Part shown: positions 44,609 to 52,994 of the stretch, in pieces
Position numbering within the stretch: position 1 is the first letter of the stretch
Layout: the number at the start of each line of letters is the position of its first letter
Assembly (NCBI GenBank): GCA_910587915.1
Contig: CAJUOB010000005.1
Coordinates: forward strand, 112,135-176,134
Length of the DNA stretch: 64,000 nt
Reading direction: 5' to 3'
DNA from: an uncultured Muribaculaceae bacterium
Lineage (GTDB): Bacteria > Bacteroidota > Bacteroidia > Bacteroidales > Muribaculaceae
Made by a program: the position numbers and the translations under genes
Notes under the pieces: model-generated
Told to the model about the DNA's origin: nothing
Database searches by the model: none
Seen by the model: only the letters and a program-made list of their open reading frames with translations

Positions 44609-45032
44609 AATTAACTGAAGTGAAAACGTTTGCATACTGCGAGCAAACAGTATTTCCTGAAAAACGATGGCTGCGTGCCGTTACGTTTGATTCCGGTATT
44701 TTACTAAAAGGTGCTGTTATTATGGTTTCATAGGGACGATTCACATGTACAATCTCTACCCCGAGAACTTCCTCAATTTTATTGATAGTCTCAAGTGTGA
44801 GATTTTCCGTCCCTTTCATCAGTTTCGCCACATATGGAGCCGAAACACCCATTTTATTGGCGAAATCCTTCTGAGTCATTCCATTTACACGCAGATGATG
44901 CATAATGGCCAATGCCACATCTTGCGACATTTTACGCCATCCGTAGCTTTCCATCCGCATTTTTGCGCGTTCGATAGCTGCGCTGCTTCGCGGTTTTGCC
45001 AGTTCGTGAAGCTTTTTCAAATCTAAATTCAT
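44598..45032 (-). CDS. Xre-family antitoxin-like HTH protein with C-terminal extension
   Basis: A 144-residue protein. The Xre/HigA-like helix-turn-helix lies at about 52-98 (MTQKDFANKMGVSAPYVAKL). It is preceded by a basic helix and followed by a tail of about 40 residues with hydrophobic/aromatic ends (YANVFTSVNYAV). In TAC systems the antitoxin tail is a chaperone-addiction region that aggregates unless bound by the SecB-like protein; the tail here has that character. It follows the presumed toxin gene by 36 bases and overlaps the chaperone gene. It probably represses the promoter at 45672-45703. Confidence 0.75.
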   Translation of the reverse strand: MNLDLKKLHELAKPRSSAAIERAKMRMESYGWRKMSQDVALAIMHHLRVNGMTQKDFANKMGVSAPYVAKLMKGTENLTLETINKIEEVLGVEIVHVNRPYETIITAPFSKIPESNVTARSHRFSGNTVCSQYANVFTSVNYAV

Positions 45033-45068
45033 AGGCTCTAAGACCTCTCTGTTATATAGTAACTATTT

Positions 45069-45641
45069 CTAATATAATATCTTCGTATTCAATAGCCACT
45101 CCCTTGCCCGCCGTATGTCCTTCAGCACATACTCTTTCAGACCGGGTGAAGATTGAATAGAATCATGGAGTTTGATACCTCCTCCTGTTATAACATATTT
45201 ATTTGGTGCGAGTTTGATTGCATAGAGCCGAAGAAATGCCGGACGCCCCTTGCCGTAGGCCTTTACAGGCACATACTCGTATACGTCACCGAACTCCTTT
45301 CCGCCTATATATTCGAAAAAATCATCAAGGTCCGGCACTTTGCCTTTTTGGGCATTCTCCGCATATTTCAATAAACTGGATTCAAGTTCATAAGCTTCAT
45401 TGAGAACTTGTCGGGTAGCACTCTCTATATTTGGTACCTTATTCCAAGATGGTTCGTTGAGATATTTTTCGTGCTTTTCAAAAAAATCATGTACAGAATC
45501 CGCCTGATTGAGCCAATCGAAGATACGATCGTATTCGTTATCCCGATCACCGAATTTCATACTATACAAAGCGTCATCGACAATAGAAACTATGCCGATT
45601 TCCTCATCTTTTTCCGATGGCTGATTAATGTTTGGGTTCAT
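45069..45641 (-). CDS. Presumed toxin of the TAC-like module (RelE/HigB-like C-domain)
   Basis: A 190-residue protein. The N-terminal 90 residues are acidic and helical. The C-terminal 100 residues (VYEYVPVKAYGKGRPAFLRLY, then KYVITGGGIKLHD and a final helix KDIRRAREWLL) follow the strand and helix order of RelE/HigB-type toxins, with Arg and Lys residues where mRNA-cleaving toxins carry them. Identity is not strong and I cannot name the family with certainty. Order toxin, Xre, SecB-like matches HigBA-SecB TAC modules. An unrelated enzymatic toxin is possible. Confidence 0.55.
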   Translation of the reverse strand: MNPNINQPSEKDEEIGIVSIVDDALYSMKFGDRDNEYDRIFDWLNQADSVHDFFEKHEKYLNEPSWNKVPNIESATRQVLNEAYELESSLLKYAENAQKGKVPDLDDFFEYIGGKEFGDVYEYVPVKAYGKGRPAFLRLYAIKLAPNKYVITGGGIKLHDSIQSSPGLKEYVLKDIRRAREWLLNTKILY

Positions 45642-45671
45642 TTCAATATGTGGTAGTTAGTTTTTCAGGTG

Positions 45672-45703
45672 CAAATATAGGGGTTTATTTTCATGGATGC
45701 AAA
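45672..45703 (-). promoter_or_regulatory. Strong promoter of the TAC-like module
   Basis: On the minus strand TTTG (45703-45700), 20 bases, TATATTTG (45679-45672): a near-perfect Bacteroidetes promoter ending 30 bases before the toxin start at 45641. It lies between the toxin gene and the divergent GH30 gene. Confidence 0.75.
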
Positions 45704-45808
45704 TGTTTTGGCAACAAAATTAACCCATAGGTTAATCAAGCGACATATTAAGTGGATATGTGGGGAAAAACGTATATATATGCAGAAGAAAACCATGAAT
45801 ACCCGACT

Positions 45809-47275
45809 ATGAAATCTATGATTGCCCTTGCGGCGGTAGCCTGCACATTAGGAGCCTCCGCCCAGACATTCACATGTATCAAAACCACCGAGACTGAGGC
45901 GTGGAAGCCCGCAGGAAAAGTGAAACTTGCATCCAGGCCCGCAGGGATAATTGTAGAAAGTCTACCCGACAGCATGGTGTTCGGACGCTGGGGCACATGC
46001 TTCAACGAACGTGGCTACGACGCTCTCAATATCTTGCCAGAGAGCGACCGTGCCGACATAATGGCCAGAGTATTCGCACCCGACGGTGAACTAAGGTTCA
46101 ATATGGGCCGAATACCCATGAACGCCAACGACTATGCTCGCGACTGGTACAGCTGCGATGAAGTTGCCGGCGACTTCGACCTGCGCTATTTCAACATCGA
46201 CCGCGACCGCACCACCCTCATACCATTCATACATCAGGCCCAGGCGCTTTGCCCCGACATGACATTCTGGGCTTCACCATGGTCGCCGCCATCGTGGATG
46301 AAGATCAACGCCGACTATCCGGTGCGCTCCGACCGAACCAACACCATGGACCCTCGCAAGGATGCTCTGCTCTTTGCCGGACAACCCGATCTCAACCGCG
46401 ACGACTACAAGGCTCCCAAGGGTATATTTCCACCCAAACTGTCGGAAAATAATTATTTCATAATGGAGCCACGCTATCTGCAGGCCTATGCCGACTACTT
46501 CGGTAAGTTCATCGACGAATATGCCGGAGAGAACATTCCCATCGACATGGTAATGTTCCAAAATGAATCGTGGAGCTATACCCCCTACCCGGGCTGCGCA
46601 TGGACACCCGAAGGAATCGCCTTGTTCAACACCCGGTATCTGGCGCCGACCCTCGCACGCACCCACCCCGATGTCGACATATACTTCGGCACCATCAACA
46701 CCAACCGTTACGACGTAATCGACAAAGTCCTATCCGACAGCCTCATGCCAGCAAGCATCAAGGGCGTAGGCTTCCAGTGGGAGGGCGGACAGATTCTGCC
46801 GGCCATCCGCAAGAAGTATCCCGACTACCGCTACGTGCAGACCGAAGGCGAATGTGGCTGGGGCTCTTTCGACTGGGGTGCCGCCGAACACACCTTCGAG
46901 CGCATAAATCACTACCTCGGCAATGGCGCCGAAGACTATACCTTCTGGAATTTCATTCTTCCCGACGATGGCTGCAGCGGCTGGGGATGGAAGCAGAATG
47001 CCCTTATACGCGTCGATTCCGCTACCGGCACCTACACGCTCACACCTGAATACTATGCCGTGCGGCACTACACCAACCACATACCTACCGGAAGCACTAT
47101 CACAGCATGGCGTGGCGGAAACACCCCCGTACTGGTAGCATCTACACCCGACGGGAAAACCGTGGTGACCGCAGCCAACCTCACAGATACCAAAACACGT
47201 CTGGCAGTCCCTGTTGGCAATAAATACCTCAATATCACCCTCGCGCCCCACACTCTGGCCACCTATACCGACTAA
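45809..47275 (+). CDS. GH30-family secreted glycoside hydrolase
   Basis: A 488-residue secreted enzyme with signal peptide (residues 1-18). It has the TIM barrel of GH30 (about 60-400) and the C-terminal beta-domain (about 410-488). By family position Glu253 in FQNESWS is the acid/base and Glu346 in QTEGECG the nucleophile. GH30 covers beta-glucosidases, beta-1,6-glucanases and beta-xylosidases; subfamily is not clear. An earlier in-frame GTG at 45752 is rejected since it would precede the signal peptide. A five-codon frame (45795-45812) ends over the start codon. It is divergent from the TAC module and may not belong to the PUL. Confidence 0.85.
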   Translation: MKSMIALAAVACTLGASAQTFTCIKTTETEAWKPAGKVKLASRPAGIIVESLPDSMVFGRWGTCFNERGYDALNILPESDRADIMARVFAPDGELRFNMGRIPMNANDYARDWYSCDEVAGDFDLRYFNIDRDRTTLIPFIHQAQALCPDMTFWASPWSPPSWMKINADYPVRSDRTNTMDPRKDALLFAGQPDLNRDDYKAPKGIFPPKLSENNYFIMEPRYLQAYADYFGKFIDEYAGENIPIDMVMFQNESWSYTPYPGCAWTPEGIALFNTRYLAPTLARTHPDVDIYFGTINTNRYDVIDKVLSDSLMPASIKGVGFQWEGGQILPAIRKKYPDYRYVQTEGECGWGSFDWGAAEHTFERINHYLGNGAEDYTFWNFILPDDGCSGWGWKQNALIRVDSATGTYTLTPEYYAVRHYTNHIPTGSTITAWRGGNTPVLVASTPDGKTVVTAANLTDTKTRLAVPVGNKYLNITLAPHTLATYTD

Positions 47276-47302
47276 ATGCCGCATTCGGTCCTTAAATACC
47301 AC

Positions 47303-47334
47303 AGGCTCCGCCTCGAAGGTGGGGCCTTATTTTT
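47303..47334 (+). terminator. Terminator after the GH30 gene
   Basis: An 11-bp stem with two wobble pairs (47303-47313 with 47317-47327), loop CGA, followed by TATTTTTTT. Confidence 0.75.
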
Positions 47335-47385
47335 TTGCTTCCACTTTAGACAACGGCTCGGAATGGGAATTTAAGCGTTTTTTTG

Positions 47386-47393
47386 TACCTTTG
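47386..47393 (+). promoter_or_regulatory. -7 box of the acyltransferase operon
   Basis: TACCTTTG, 10 bases before the ATG at 47404; near-leaderless. It rules out the longer frame beginning at 47383. Confidence 0.6.
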
Positions 47394-47403
47394 CACCTTA
47401 ATT

Positions 47404-48249
47404 ATGGAACAGCGAGGTCCTATAAAGATTGATGTAGCTGCCGTGTTGGCCGAAAGGTTGGGACGCAAGTCCCGCTATGTGCCGCGATTTGCCGTGAGGT
47501 ATCTCGAGAGACTTGTCTGTCAGGACGACCTGAACGACTTGCTCGAGAGCGCCTATCCACGTCGCGGCGCAGACTTCTGCGAGCACGTGCTCGACCGCCT
47601 CGGCGTAACCCTCGACGTTCGAGGAGGTGAGAATCTGCCGGCCGACCCCAGAATAATCGTGGCTTCGAACCATCCGCTTGGTGGCCTCGATGGCATATGC
47701 ATGATAGCGTGGCTTTCACGGCACTATGGCGTGACGCCGCGCTTTGTTGTCAACGACCTGCTCAAAGCGGTCGAACCCTTGGCCGAATGTTTCGTCCCCG
47801 TCAACAAGCACGGAGCACAGAACCGAGGTGATGCATCGGCACTCGACGCCGCCTTTGCCGGCGATGCCCCCGTGGTCGTATATCCGGCCGGTCTGGTATC
47901 GCGCATGCATGCCGACGGATCGATTGCCGACCTCGAATGGCGCAAGATGTTTGTTCACAAAGCCGTGGAGTCGCATCGTCCGATAGTACCGGTGCATTTC
48001 GGCGGTGAAAATTCGCGCTCGTTCTATAACTTTGCCAAACGCCGCAAAAGCCTTGGCATAAAATTCAATATAGAAATGGTACTCCTGCCACGCGAGGTTT
48101 TCCGTGCCCGTGGCAAAAAATTCACACTCACAGTCGGCCGACCCATATCGTGGGAAAGCCTTGGCGACCGTTCGGCTGCCACAAAACATGCAGCCAATAT
48201 CCGGAGTATCGTTTACTCACTACCGTCTGAATATAATTCATCGATATGA
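47404..48249 (+). CDS. glsA: Lysophospholipid-acyltransferase-like enzyme (GlsA-like)
   Basis: A 281-residue protein of the glycerolipid acyltransferase superfamily: VASNHPLGGLDG is the catalytic His/Asp block (five residues between His and Asp, not the usual four) and VYPAGLVSR the substrate-binding block. In Bacteroides thetaiotaomicron a paired acyltransferase (GlsA) adds the ester-linked acyl chain in glycine-lipid synthesis. Here it overlaps the GlsB-like gene by 4 bases (ATGA), the same pairing. Substrate assignment is by family and context. Confidence 0.75.
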   Translation: MEQRGPIKIDVAAVLAERLGRKSRYVPRFAVRYLERLVCQDDLNDLLESAYPRRGADFCEHVLDRLGVTLDVRGGENLPADPRIIVASNHPLGGLDGICMIAWLSRHYGVTPRFVVNDLLKAVEPLAECFVPVNKHGAQNRGDASALDAAFAGDAPVVVYPAGLVSRMHADGSIADLEWRKMFVHKAVESHRPIVPVHFGGENSRSFYNFAKRRKSLGIKFNIEMVLLPREVFRARGKKFTLTVGRPISWESLGDRSAATKHAANIRSIVYSLPSEYNSSI

Positions 48250-49220
48250 ACTTACCTATAATAGACCCTGTCGATACCGCCTTGATTGAAGCCGAGCTTA
48301 CGCCCGAGCGTTTCCTGCGTGACACCAACAAGGGGGGAAACCAGATATATGTGGTTACGGCCCACAATGCGCCTAATGTCATGCGCGAGGTGGGACGCCT
48401 GCGTGAAATCGCATTCCGCACCGCCGGCGGCGGTACCGGGAAAGCATGCGATATCGATGAATTCGACACCATGCCCACACCGTGCAGCCAGCTTATCGTG
48501 TGGGACCCCGACAGCAAACTGATACTCGGCGGTTACCGCTTCATCTGCGGCCGCGATATAGAGATACAGCCCGACGGCAGTCCGCGCATTGCCACAGCCC
48601 ATATGTTCGGCTTCTCCGAACGCTTCATGAAAGAGTATCTCCCCTACACTCTTGAGCTCGGCCGGTCGTTCGTGCGACCGGAGTACCAGTCCTCCCGCGC
48701 CGGTACCAAAGCCATCTACGCTCTCGACAACCTATGGGATGGCCTGGGTTCTCTCACAGTGATCTACCCCGAACTGAAATATCTTTTCGGCAAAGTCACC
48801 ATGTATCCGAGCTATACCGCCGTGTGCCGCGACATGATACTTCATTTTCTCCACAAATACTTCCCCGACCCCGACCATCTCGTGTGGCCACTCACACCCC
48901 TGAAGACCGGAACCGACCCCGCCGAGCTCGACCGCATACTATGCGGAGGCGACTTCAAGTCCGACTTCCGCATACTCAATGCCGAAGTACGCCGCCACGG
49001 CGACAATATTCCTCCGTTGGTACATGCCTACATGGGCCTGTCGCCCACGATGAGAATGTTCGGCACTGCTGTCAACGATGAATTTGGCGATGTCGAGGAA
49101 AGTGGCATATTCTTTGCCATCGACGAGATATTCGAAGAAAAAAAACAACGACATATAGATACTTACCAACCCCTATTGACGAATGGAACTCAGCAAATTA
49201 ACCGCCATTTCGCCCGTTGA
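48246..49220 (+). CDS. glsB: OlsB/GlsB-like N-acyltransferase (GNAT fold)
   Basis: A 324-residue protein with GNAT-like/hemolysin-type N-acyltransferase text: MREVGRLREIAFR near residue 46, LIVWDPDSKLILGGYR, and LELGRSFVRPEYQSS. GlsB of Bacteroides uses acyl-carrier thioesters to N-acylate glycine, the first step of glycine-lipid synthesis. It is coupled to the GlsA-like gene upstream. Its 3' end overlaps purB by 38 bases in another frame. Confidence 0.78.
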   Translation: MNLPIIDPVDTALIEAELTPERFLRDTNKGGNQIYVVTAHNAPNVMREVGRLREIAFRTAGGGTGKACDIDEFDTMPTPCSQLIVWDPDSKLILGGYRFICGRDIEIQPDGSPRIATAHMFGFSERFMKEYLPYTLELGRSFVRPEYQSSRAGTKAIYALDNLWDGLGSLTVIYPELKYLFGKVTMYPSYTAVCRDMILHFLHKYFPDPDHLVWPLTPLKTGTDPAELDRILCGGDFKSDFRILNAEVRRHGDNIPPLVHAYMGLSPTMRMFGTAVNDEFGDVEESGIFFAIDEIFEEKKQRHIDTYQPLLTNGTQQINRHFAR

Positions 49221-50541
49221 CGGCCGTTACCGCGGCAAGTGCGAGCCTTTGGCCGACTATTTTTCGGAATACGCCATAATCCGCTACCGCGTTAAAGTTG
49301 AAATCGAATATTTCATCGCTCTGTCGGAAGTGGGACTTCCCCAGCTCCCAGCCCTCTCGCCCGATACAGTTGAGGCTCTACGGAACATATACCAGCCCGA
49401 TGTATTCACCCCCGAGGAGGCTGAGAAAATAAAAACAATCGAACAGACTACCAACCACGACGTCAAAGCGGTAGAGTACTATCTTAAGGAGCAGTTCGAC
49501 GCCCTCGGCCTCTCTGCCAGCAAGGAATTCATCCACTTCGGACTCACCTCTCAGGACATCAACAACACTTCGTTCCCGATGGCTATGGCCGACGCCATCG
49601 AAGAGGTGATGCGCCCCGCGTTCAAGCGTCTCACCGACAAGCTGTCGGAGCTCGCCATGGAATACGCAGAAGTGCCCATGCTCGCCAAAACACACGGTCA
49701 GCCCGCCTCGCCCACCACTCTTGGCAAAGAGATAGCCGTGTTCCTCGAACGCCTTGTCCGTCAGATCGAAGCTCTTGCCGCCGTACCTGCAACCGGAAAA
49801 TTCGGAGGTGCTACCGGTAACTTCAACGCCCATCTGGCCGCATTTCCCGCTGTCGACTGGCGCGAATTCGCTCATAATTTCCTGAAAGACCGCCTCGGAC
49901 TGCAGCGCGAATACTTCACCACACAGATCTCAAACTACGACTCGCTGGCTGCCGCTTTCGATGCTCTCAAGCGCATCAACACCATCATCATCGACCTCGA
50001 CCGCGACATCTGGTCCTATATATCGATGAACTATTTCAAGCAGAAAATCAAAGCAGGAGAAGTTGGTTCGTCGGCAATGCCGCACAAAGTGAACCCCATC
50101 GACTTCGAGAATTCCGAAGGCAACCTCGGCGTGGCTAATGCCATCTTCGAGCATCTATCGGCCAAGCTTCCTATATCGCGTCTGCAGCGCGACCTCACCG
50201 ACTCCACCGTTCTCCGCAATGTCGGTGTACCTCTGGCACACACACTGATAGCTGTTGAATCGACCCTCAAAGGACTCGGAAAGCTTATCCTCAACCGCGA
50301 AGCAATCGATGCCGACCTCGACGGCTGCTGGAGTGTGGTTGCCGAAGGCATACAGACCATTCTCCGTCGCGAAGGATATCCCAAGCCCTACGAAGCACTC
50401 AAAGCCCTGACTCGCACCAATTCAGTTGTCGACGAAGCTGCAATATCCAACTTCATCGACAATCTCGAGGGCATAACTCCCGAAGTTCGCGCCGAGCTTC
50501 ATGCCCTCAAGCCCTCAACCTATGTAGGCTACACAGTATAA
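49183..50541 (+). CDS. purB: Adenylosuccinate lyase
   Basis: A 452-residue enzyme of the fumarase/aspartase superfamily, E. coli-type. It has LSKLTAISPVDGRYRGK near the start, THGQPASPTT with the catalytic His, and the signature GSSAMPHKVNPIDFEN with the catalytic Ser. It releases fumarate from SAICAR and adenylosuccinate in purine synthesis. Its first 38 bases overlap glsB, an unusual link with lipid synthesis that probably only reflects compact packing. A terminator follows. Confidence 0.95.
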   Translation: MELSKLTAISPVDGRYRGKCEPLADYFSEYAIIRYRVKVEIEYFIALSEVGLPQLPALSPDTVEALRNIYQPDVFTPEEAEKIKTIEQTTNHDVKAVEYYLKEQFDALGLSASKEFIHFGLTSQDINNTSFPMAMADAIEEVMRPAFKRLTDKLSELAMEYAEVPMLAKTHGQPASPTTLGKEIAVFLERLVRQIEALAAVPATGKFGGATGNFNAHLAAFPAVDWREFAHNFLKDRLGLQREYFTTQISNYDSLAAAFDALKRINTIIIDLDRDIWSYISMNYFKQKIKAGEVGSSAMPHKVNPIDFENSEGNLGVANAIFEHLSAKLPISRLQRDLTDSTVLRNVGVPLAHTLIAVESTLKGLGKLILNREAIDADLDGCWSVVAEGIQTILRREGYPKPYEALKALTRTNSVVDEAAISNFIDNLEGITPEVRAELHALKPSTYVGYTV

Positions 50542-50560
50542 ATATACCCCACACAATAAA

Positions 50561-50599
50561 AACACCTGCGGTAGGCTTCCAAGCTTCACCGCAGGTGTT
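50561..50599. terminator. Terminator between purB and the FISUMP-type gene
   Basis: A 12-bp perfect stem (50561-50572 with 50588-50599), core ACCTGCGG, followed by TTTATAAT. It serves both convergent units. Confidence 0.8.
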
Positions 50600-50618
50600 T
50601 TATAATATCACGACCGAA

Positions 50619-51446
50619 CTATTCGGCAGGCTCCTCAGGAACTTCCGGCTCTTCGGCATCGGCAGCCTTCTCCTCGTCGGTACGCAGTACCGGACGCACC
50701 GGGTAGCCCATATAGCGGCCCTTGTAATCCACTGCGAGAGTCTTGTTCGATCCATATCCTTTCTCCACAAGCGCCATACCATGCTGGCATGCCGACTTGT
50801 AGAGCGATGAAGTCCAGTAATACAGCTCGTTGGCTCCATATATACCGGTAATATACCGATAGCCCGTCAGAGGAAGGAATATGTGATTTCCATTATCGGC
50901 CGTGACCTTATAGCCCGCCACGCCATATTCATTATCGGCATCATCGGCAGCCATCTTCTCCCATTGGCAGTAGTCGAGCAGTTCGTTCATCTCCTCCTCG
51001 GTTGGCATACGCCAGTCCACGCCCCATTTCACATTGGCGGCATCGTCCATAAGTTCGAGTGTGTACTTATAGTCGGGCACCCCCATGTCCATATAGTTAC
51101 AGTACTTCAGGAAAAATTCCTGGAAGTTATCAGGGTCCGAATCGGGATCCTGGTAAGGCATCGTAAGCTTGTTGTAGCGTATCGACTCGTCATCGTCAGT
51201 ACCCGCCCACATGAAGTACGAGCCGAACTCGCCCGGCGAGGTAGCGCCTACATTGAAGGTTGCCCATTTCACGGATAAGCCAAGATCGACATACTCAGGT
51301 TCGCCATAAGGCTTGATACAGTCGAGATCCGAAAATGCTATTTCGGTAGTCTTGCCGTCTTTGGTGATTATTTTCAATCCCTGTGCGGACGAAGAGAATG
51401 CGGTGAATGCCACAGCGGCAGCTGCTATTATATGGAGTGCTTTCAT
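50619..51446 (-). CDS. Secreted FISUMP-type protein
   Basis: A 275-residue protein with signal peptide (residues 1-22). The core (about 50-260) begins VDLGLSVKWATFNVGATS and includes WRMPTEEEMNELLDYCQW and YYWTSSLY, all typical of the FISUMP domain (Fibrobacter succinogenes major paralogous domain) common in secreted Bacteroidales proteins. It has an acidic C-terminal tail. The function of the domain is unknown; a surface or extracellular role is likely. It overlaps the upstream gene by 4 bases. Confidence 0.72.
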   Translation of the reverse strand: MKALHIIAAAAVAFTAFSSSAQGLKIITKDGKTTEIAFSDLDCIKPYGEPEYVDLGLSVKWATFNVGATSPGEFGSYFMWAGTDDDESIRYNKLTMPYQDPDSDPDNFQEFFLKYCNYMDMGVPDYKYTLELMDDAANVKWGVDWRMPTEEEMNELLDYCQWEKMAADDADNEYGVAGYKVTADNGNHIFLPLTGYRYITGIYGANELYYWTSSLYKSACQHGMALVEKGYGSNKTLAVDYKGRYMGYPVRPVLRTDEEKAADAEEPEVPEEPAE

Positions 51447-51949
51447 TTCTTAATTATTTTGAAGTTTGTAGAACCGGTTTTAACAACATATACACCTTTG
51501 GCCAGCCCTTCGGTGGAAAGGGAGGCCGTGCCGTCGGCACTGATTTTAGACGATGCCACCATGGCACCGCTAACAGAATAGACATAGACAGCATCTCCAT
51601 GACGCGCCCCCGACACCCGAAGCGTAGAAGCACCCTGCTCGAGCGCCGCTCCATTCTGCACCTTATCGGCAATGCCTATCGATGATGTCGAATTGCCGGT
51701 TGCTTCCATTTCGAAACGGTCGACAGTACCCGGAGCATACTCCATCGTAAGATCCGACGATGTGATTACAACACTTTTGCCGTCGTGCGTCAGCACAGGA
51801 TTGTCACCTACCGGATAAGTGTGTTTCTCTCCCGATCGGGTATGGACCACGAACGAGTAGGACTTTCCGGTCGCCGACTCGGAATGCGCCACCATGGTTG
51901 GCGACAGAAACAGAGCCAAAGCAATTGAGCAAAGTAAAAGTTTTTTCAT
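51443..51949 (-). CDS. Small exported protein with T9SS-like C-terminal domain
   Basis: A 168-residue protein with signal peptide (residues 1-22). A short N-terminal region (VVHTRSGEKHTYPVGDNP) precedes a C-terminal beta-sandwich (about 95-168, AVYVYSVSGAMVASS then LAKGVYVVKTG and NFKIIKK) that looks like a type IX secretion sorting domain. No T9SS genes are present in the window, and in gut Bacteroidales this domain often occurs without T9SS. It forms an operon with the FISUMP gene. Role unknown. Confidence 0.68.
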   Translation of the reverse strand: MKKLLLCSIALALFLSPTMVAHSESATGKSYSFVVHTRSGEKHTYPVGDNPVLTHDGKSVVITSSDLTMEYAPGTVDRFEMEATGNSTSSIGIADKVQNGAALEQGASTLRVSGARHGDAVYVYSVSGAMVASSKISADGTASLSTEGLAKGVYVVKTGSTNFKIIKK

Positions 51950-52019
51950 TTAGTTTTACCGGATTAGTTGTGGAAATAAATACGATTGCAAAACGCCAGT
52001 ATAATCGGCGTTGATGCGG

Positions 52020-52071
52020 CAAAGTTACAATATAAAATCAAAATTTCAAGAATTTTGCCAAGAATTTTGCC
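52020..52071 (-). promoter_or_regulatory. Promoter with tandem 12-bp repeat
   Basis: On the minus strand TAACTTTG (52027-52020) drives the two secreted-protein genes. Just upstream two perfect tandem copies of AAGAATTTTGCC (52048-52059 and 52060-52071, plus-strand reading) cover about -35 to -57, a site suited to an activator. The leader begins with an AACGCC/GGCGTT hairpin. Confidence 0.5.
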
Positions 52072-52155
52072 AAAATATTTTATCCACACCCAAAATTCGG
52101 AAACAGTCGGGGCCGCGTCATCGATGCACAGCGTGGTCCTCACGACTACATACAA

Positions 52156-52193
52156 CGACGGCGCGAATGGAGTTGAAGCCATTCGCGCCGTCG
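52156..52193 (-). terminator. Terminator-like hairpin downstream of tRNA-Gln
   Basis: A perfect 15-bp stem (52156-52170 with 52179-52193), core CGGCGCGAATGG, 11 bases after the tRNA 3' end. No long T-run, so the hairpin may act in tRNA 3' processing or termination. Confidence 0.65.
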
Positions 52194-52203
52194 GATTATA
52201 GTT

Positions 52204-52276
52204 GTAGTCCCACCAGGATTCGAACCTAGACAGACAGTACCAAAAACTGTAGTGCTACCATTACACCATAGGACTA
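52204..52276 (-). tRNA. tRNA-Gln (anticodon UUG)
   Basis: On the minus strand the acceptor stem TAGTCCT pairs with GGGACTA (one G-U), the D-arm has GTGTAATGGTAG, the anticodon stem ACAGT/ACTGT holds loop TTTTGGT with anticodon TTG, and the T-arm has CTAGG-TTCGAAT-CCTGG. All arms form. CCA is not encoded. Upstream lies the minus-strand response-regulator gene. Confidence 0.93.
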
Positions 52277-52394
52277 TCCCTTGCCCAAGCCCTTAATCGG
52301 GCCTAAAGCGCTGCAAAGGTATGAAAATTCAGCCAAATCGCCAAATTTTTTTCATTTTCCATTCGCAAACCATTTTTATTACCACATCGATGCA

Positions 52395-52994
52395 TCATAC
52401 CAGTCCACGGGATTTGGCAATCAGGTCGGCGATTTTATGGACGCCAAATTTCACCATAAGACTTTTTCGGTAGGTCTGCACGGTACTCTCGCTAACACCA
52501 AGTGCCTCGGCAATATCGAGTGTCGACAGCCCTTTGGCAAGTAGCCCGAGGACATCATTCTCACGCTTGGTAAGGCCCTCCACCTGAGGATCGCTCCTGA
52601 ACGACAGTCCCATATAGGGCTCTCCGTTGAGATAAGCTATGATAGCCCGGTCCAACTCCTCGATCGCATCCGATTTATTGACCATGCAGCGTACATCAAG
52701 GGCCGAGAGCCGCTGCTTAACCCATGGCGACGAATGCATGGTGTACACTATTATGCCCGGGGGCGATGGCAAAGATGACAACTGCTCGATAAGCGTCCAC
52801 GAATTGGCCGAGCCAAGTTCAAGGTCTATAATCCATAGGTCGACGGCAGCCGGCTCGACCGGCAGCGACACCAGCCCCTCCACATTGCGCAGACTGCCCA
52901 CCACGGTCACTGGATAGGATGCCAGGCGGTCTTTGATAGCCTGTGCTACTATTGGATGGTCTTCGAGGATTATGACATTGACTGGCTTTTTCAT
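52395..52994 (-). CDS. NarL/FixJ-type response regulator
   Basis: A 199-residue regulator with a receiver domain (about 5-120; EDHP acidic pocket and phosphoacceptor Asp57 in WIIDLELG) and a LuxR-type HTH (about 135-195; LTKRENDVLGLLAKGLS). The partner kinase gene directly precedes it with a 4-base overlap. It should be phosphorylated by that kinase and act on DNA. Targets are unknown. Confidence 0.9.
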   Translation of the reverse strand: MKKPVNVIILEDHPIVAQAIKDRLASYPVTVVGSLRNVEGLVSLPVEPAAVDLWIIDLELGSANSWTLIEQLSSLPSPPGIIVYTMHSSPWVKQRLSALDVRCMVNKSDAIEELDRAIIAYLNGEPYMGLSFRSDPQVEGLTKRENDVLGLLAKGLSTLDIAEALGVSESTVQTYRKSLMVKFGVHKIADLIAKSRGLV

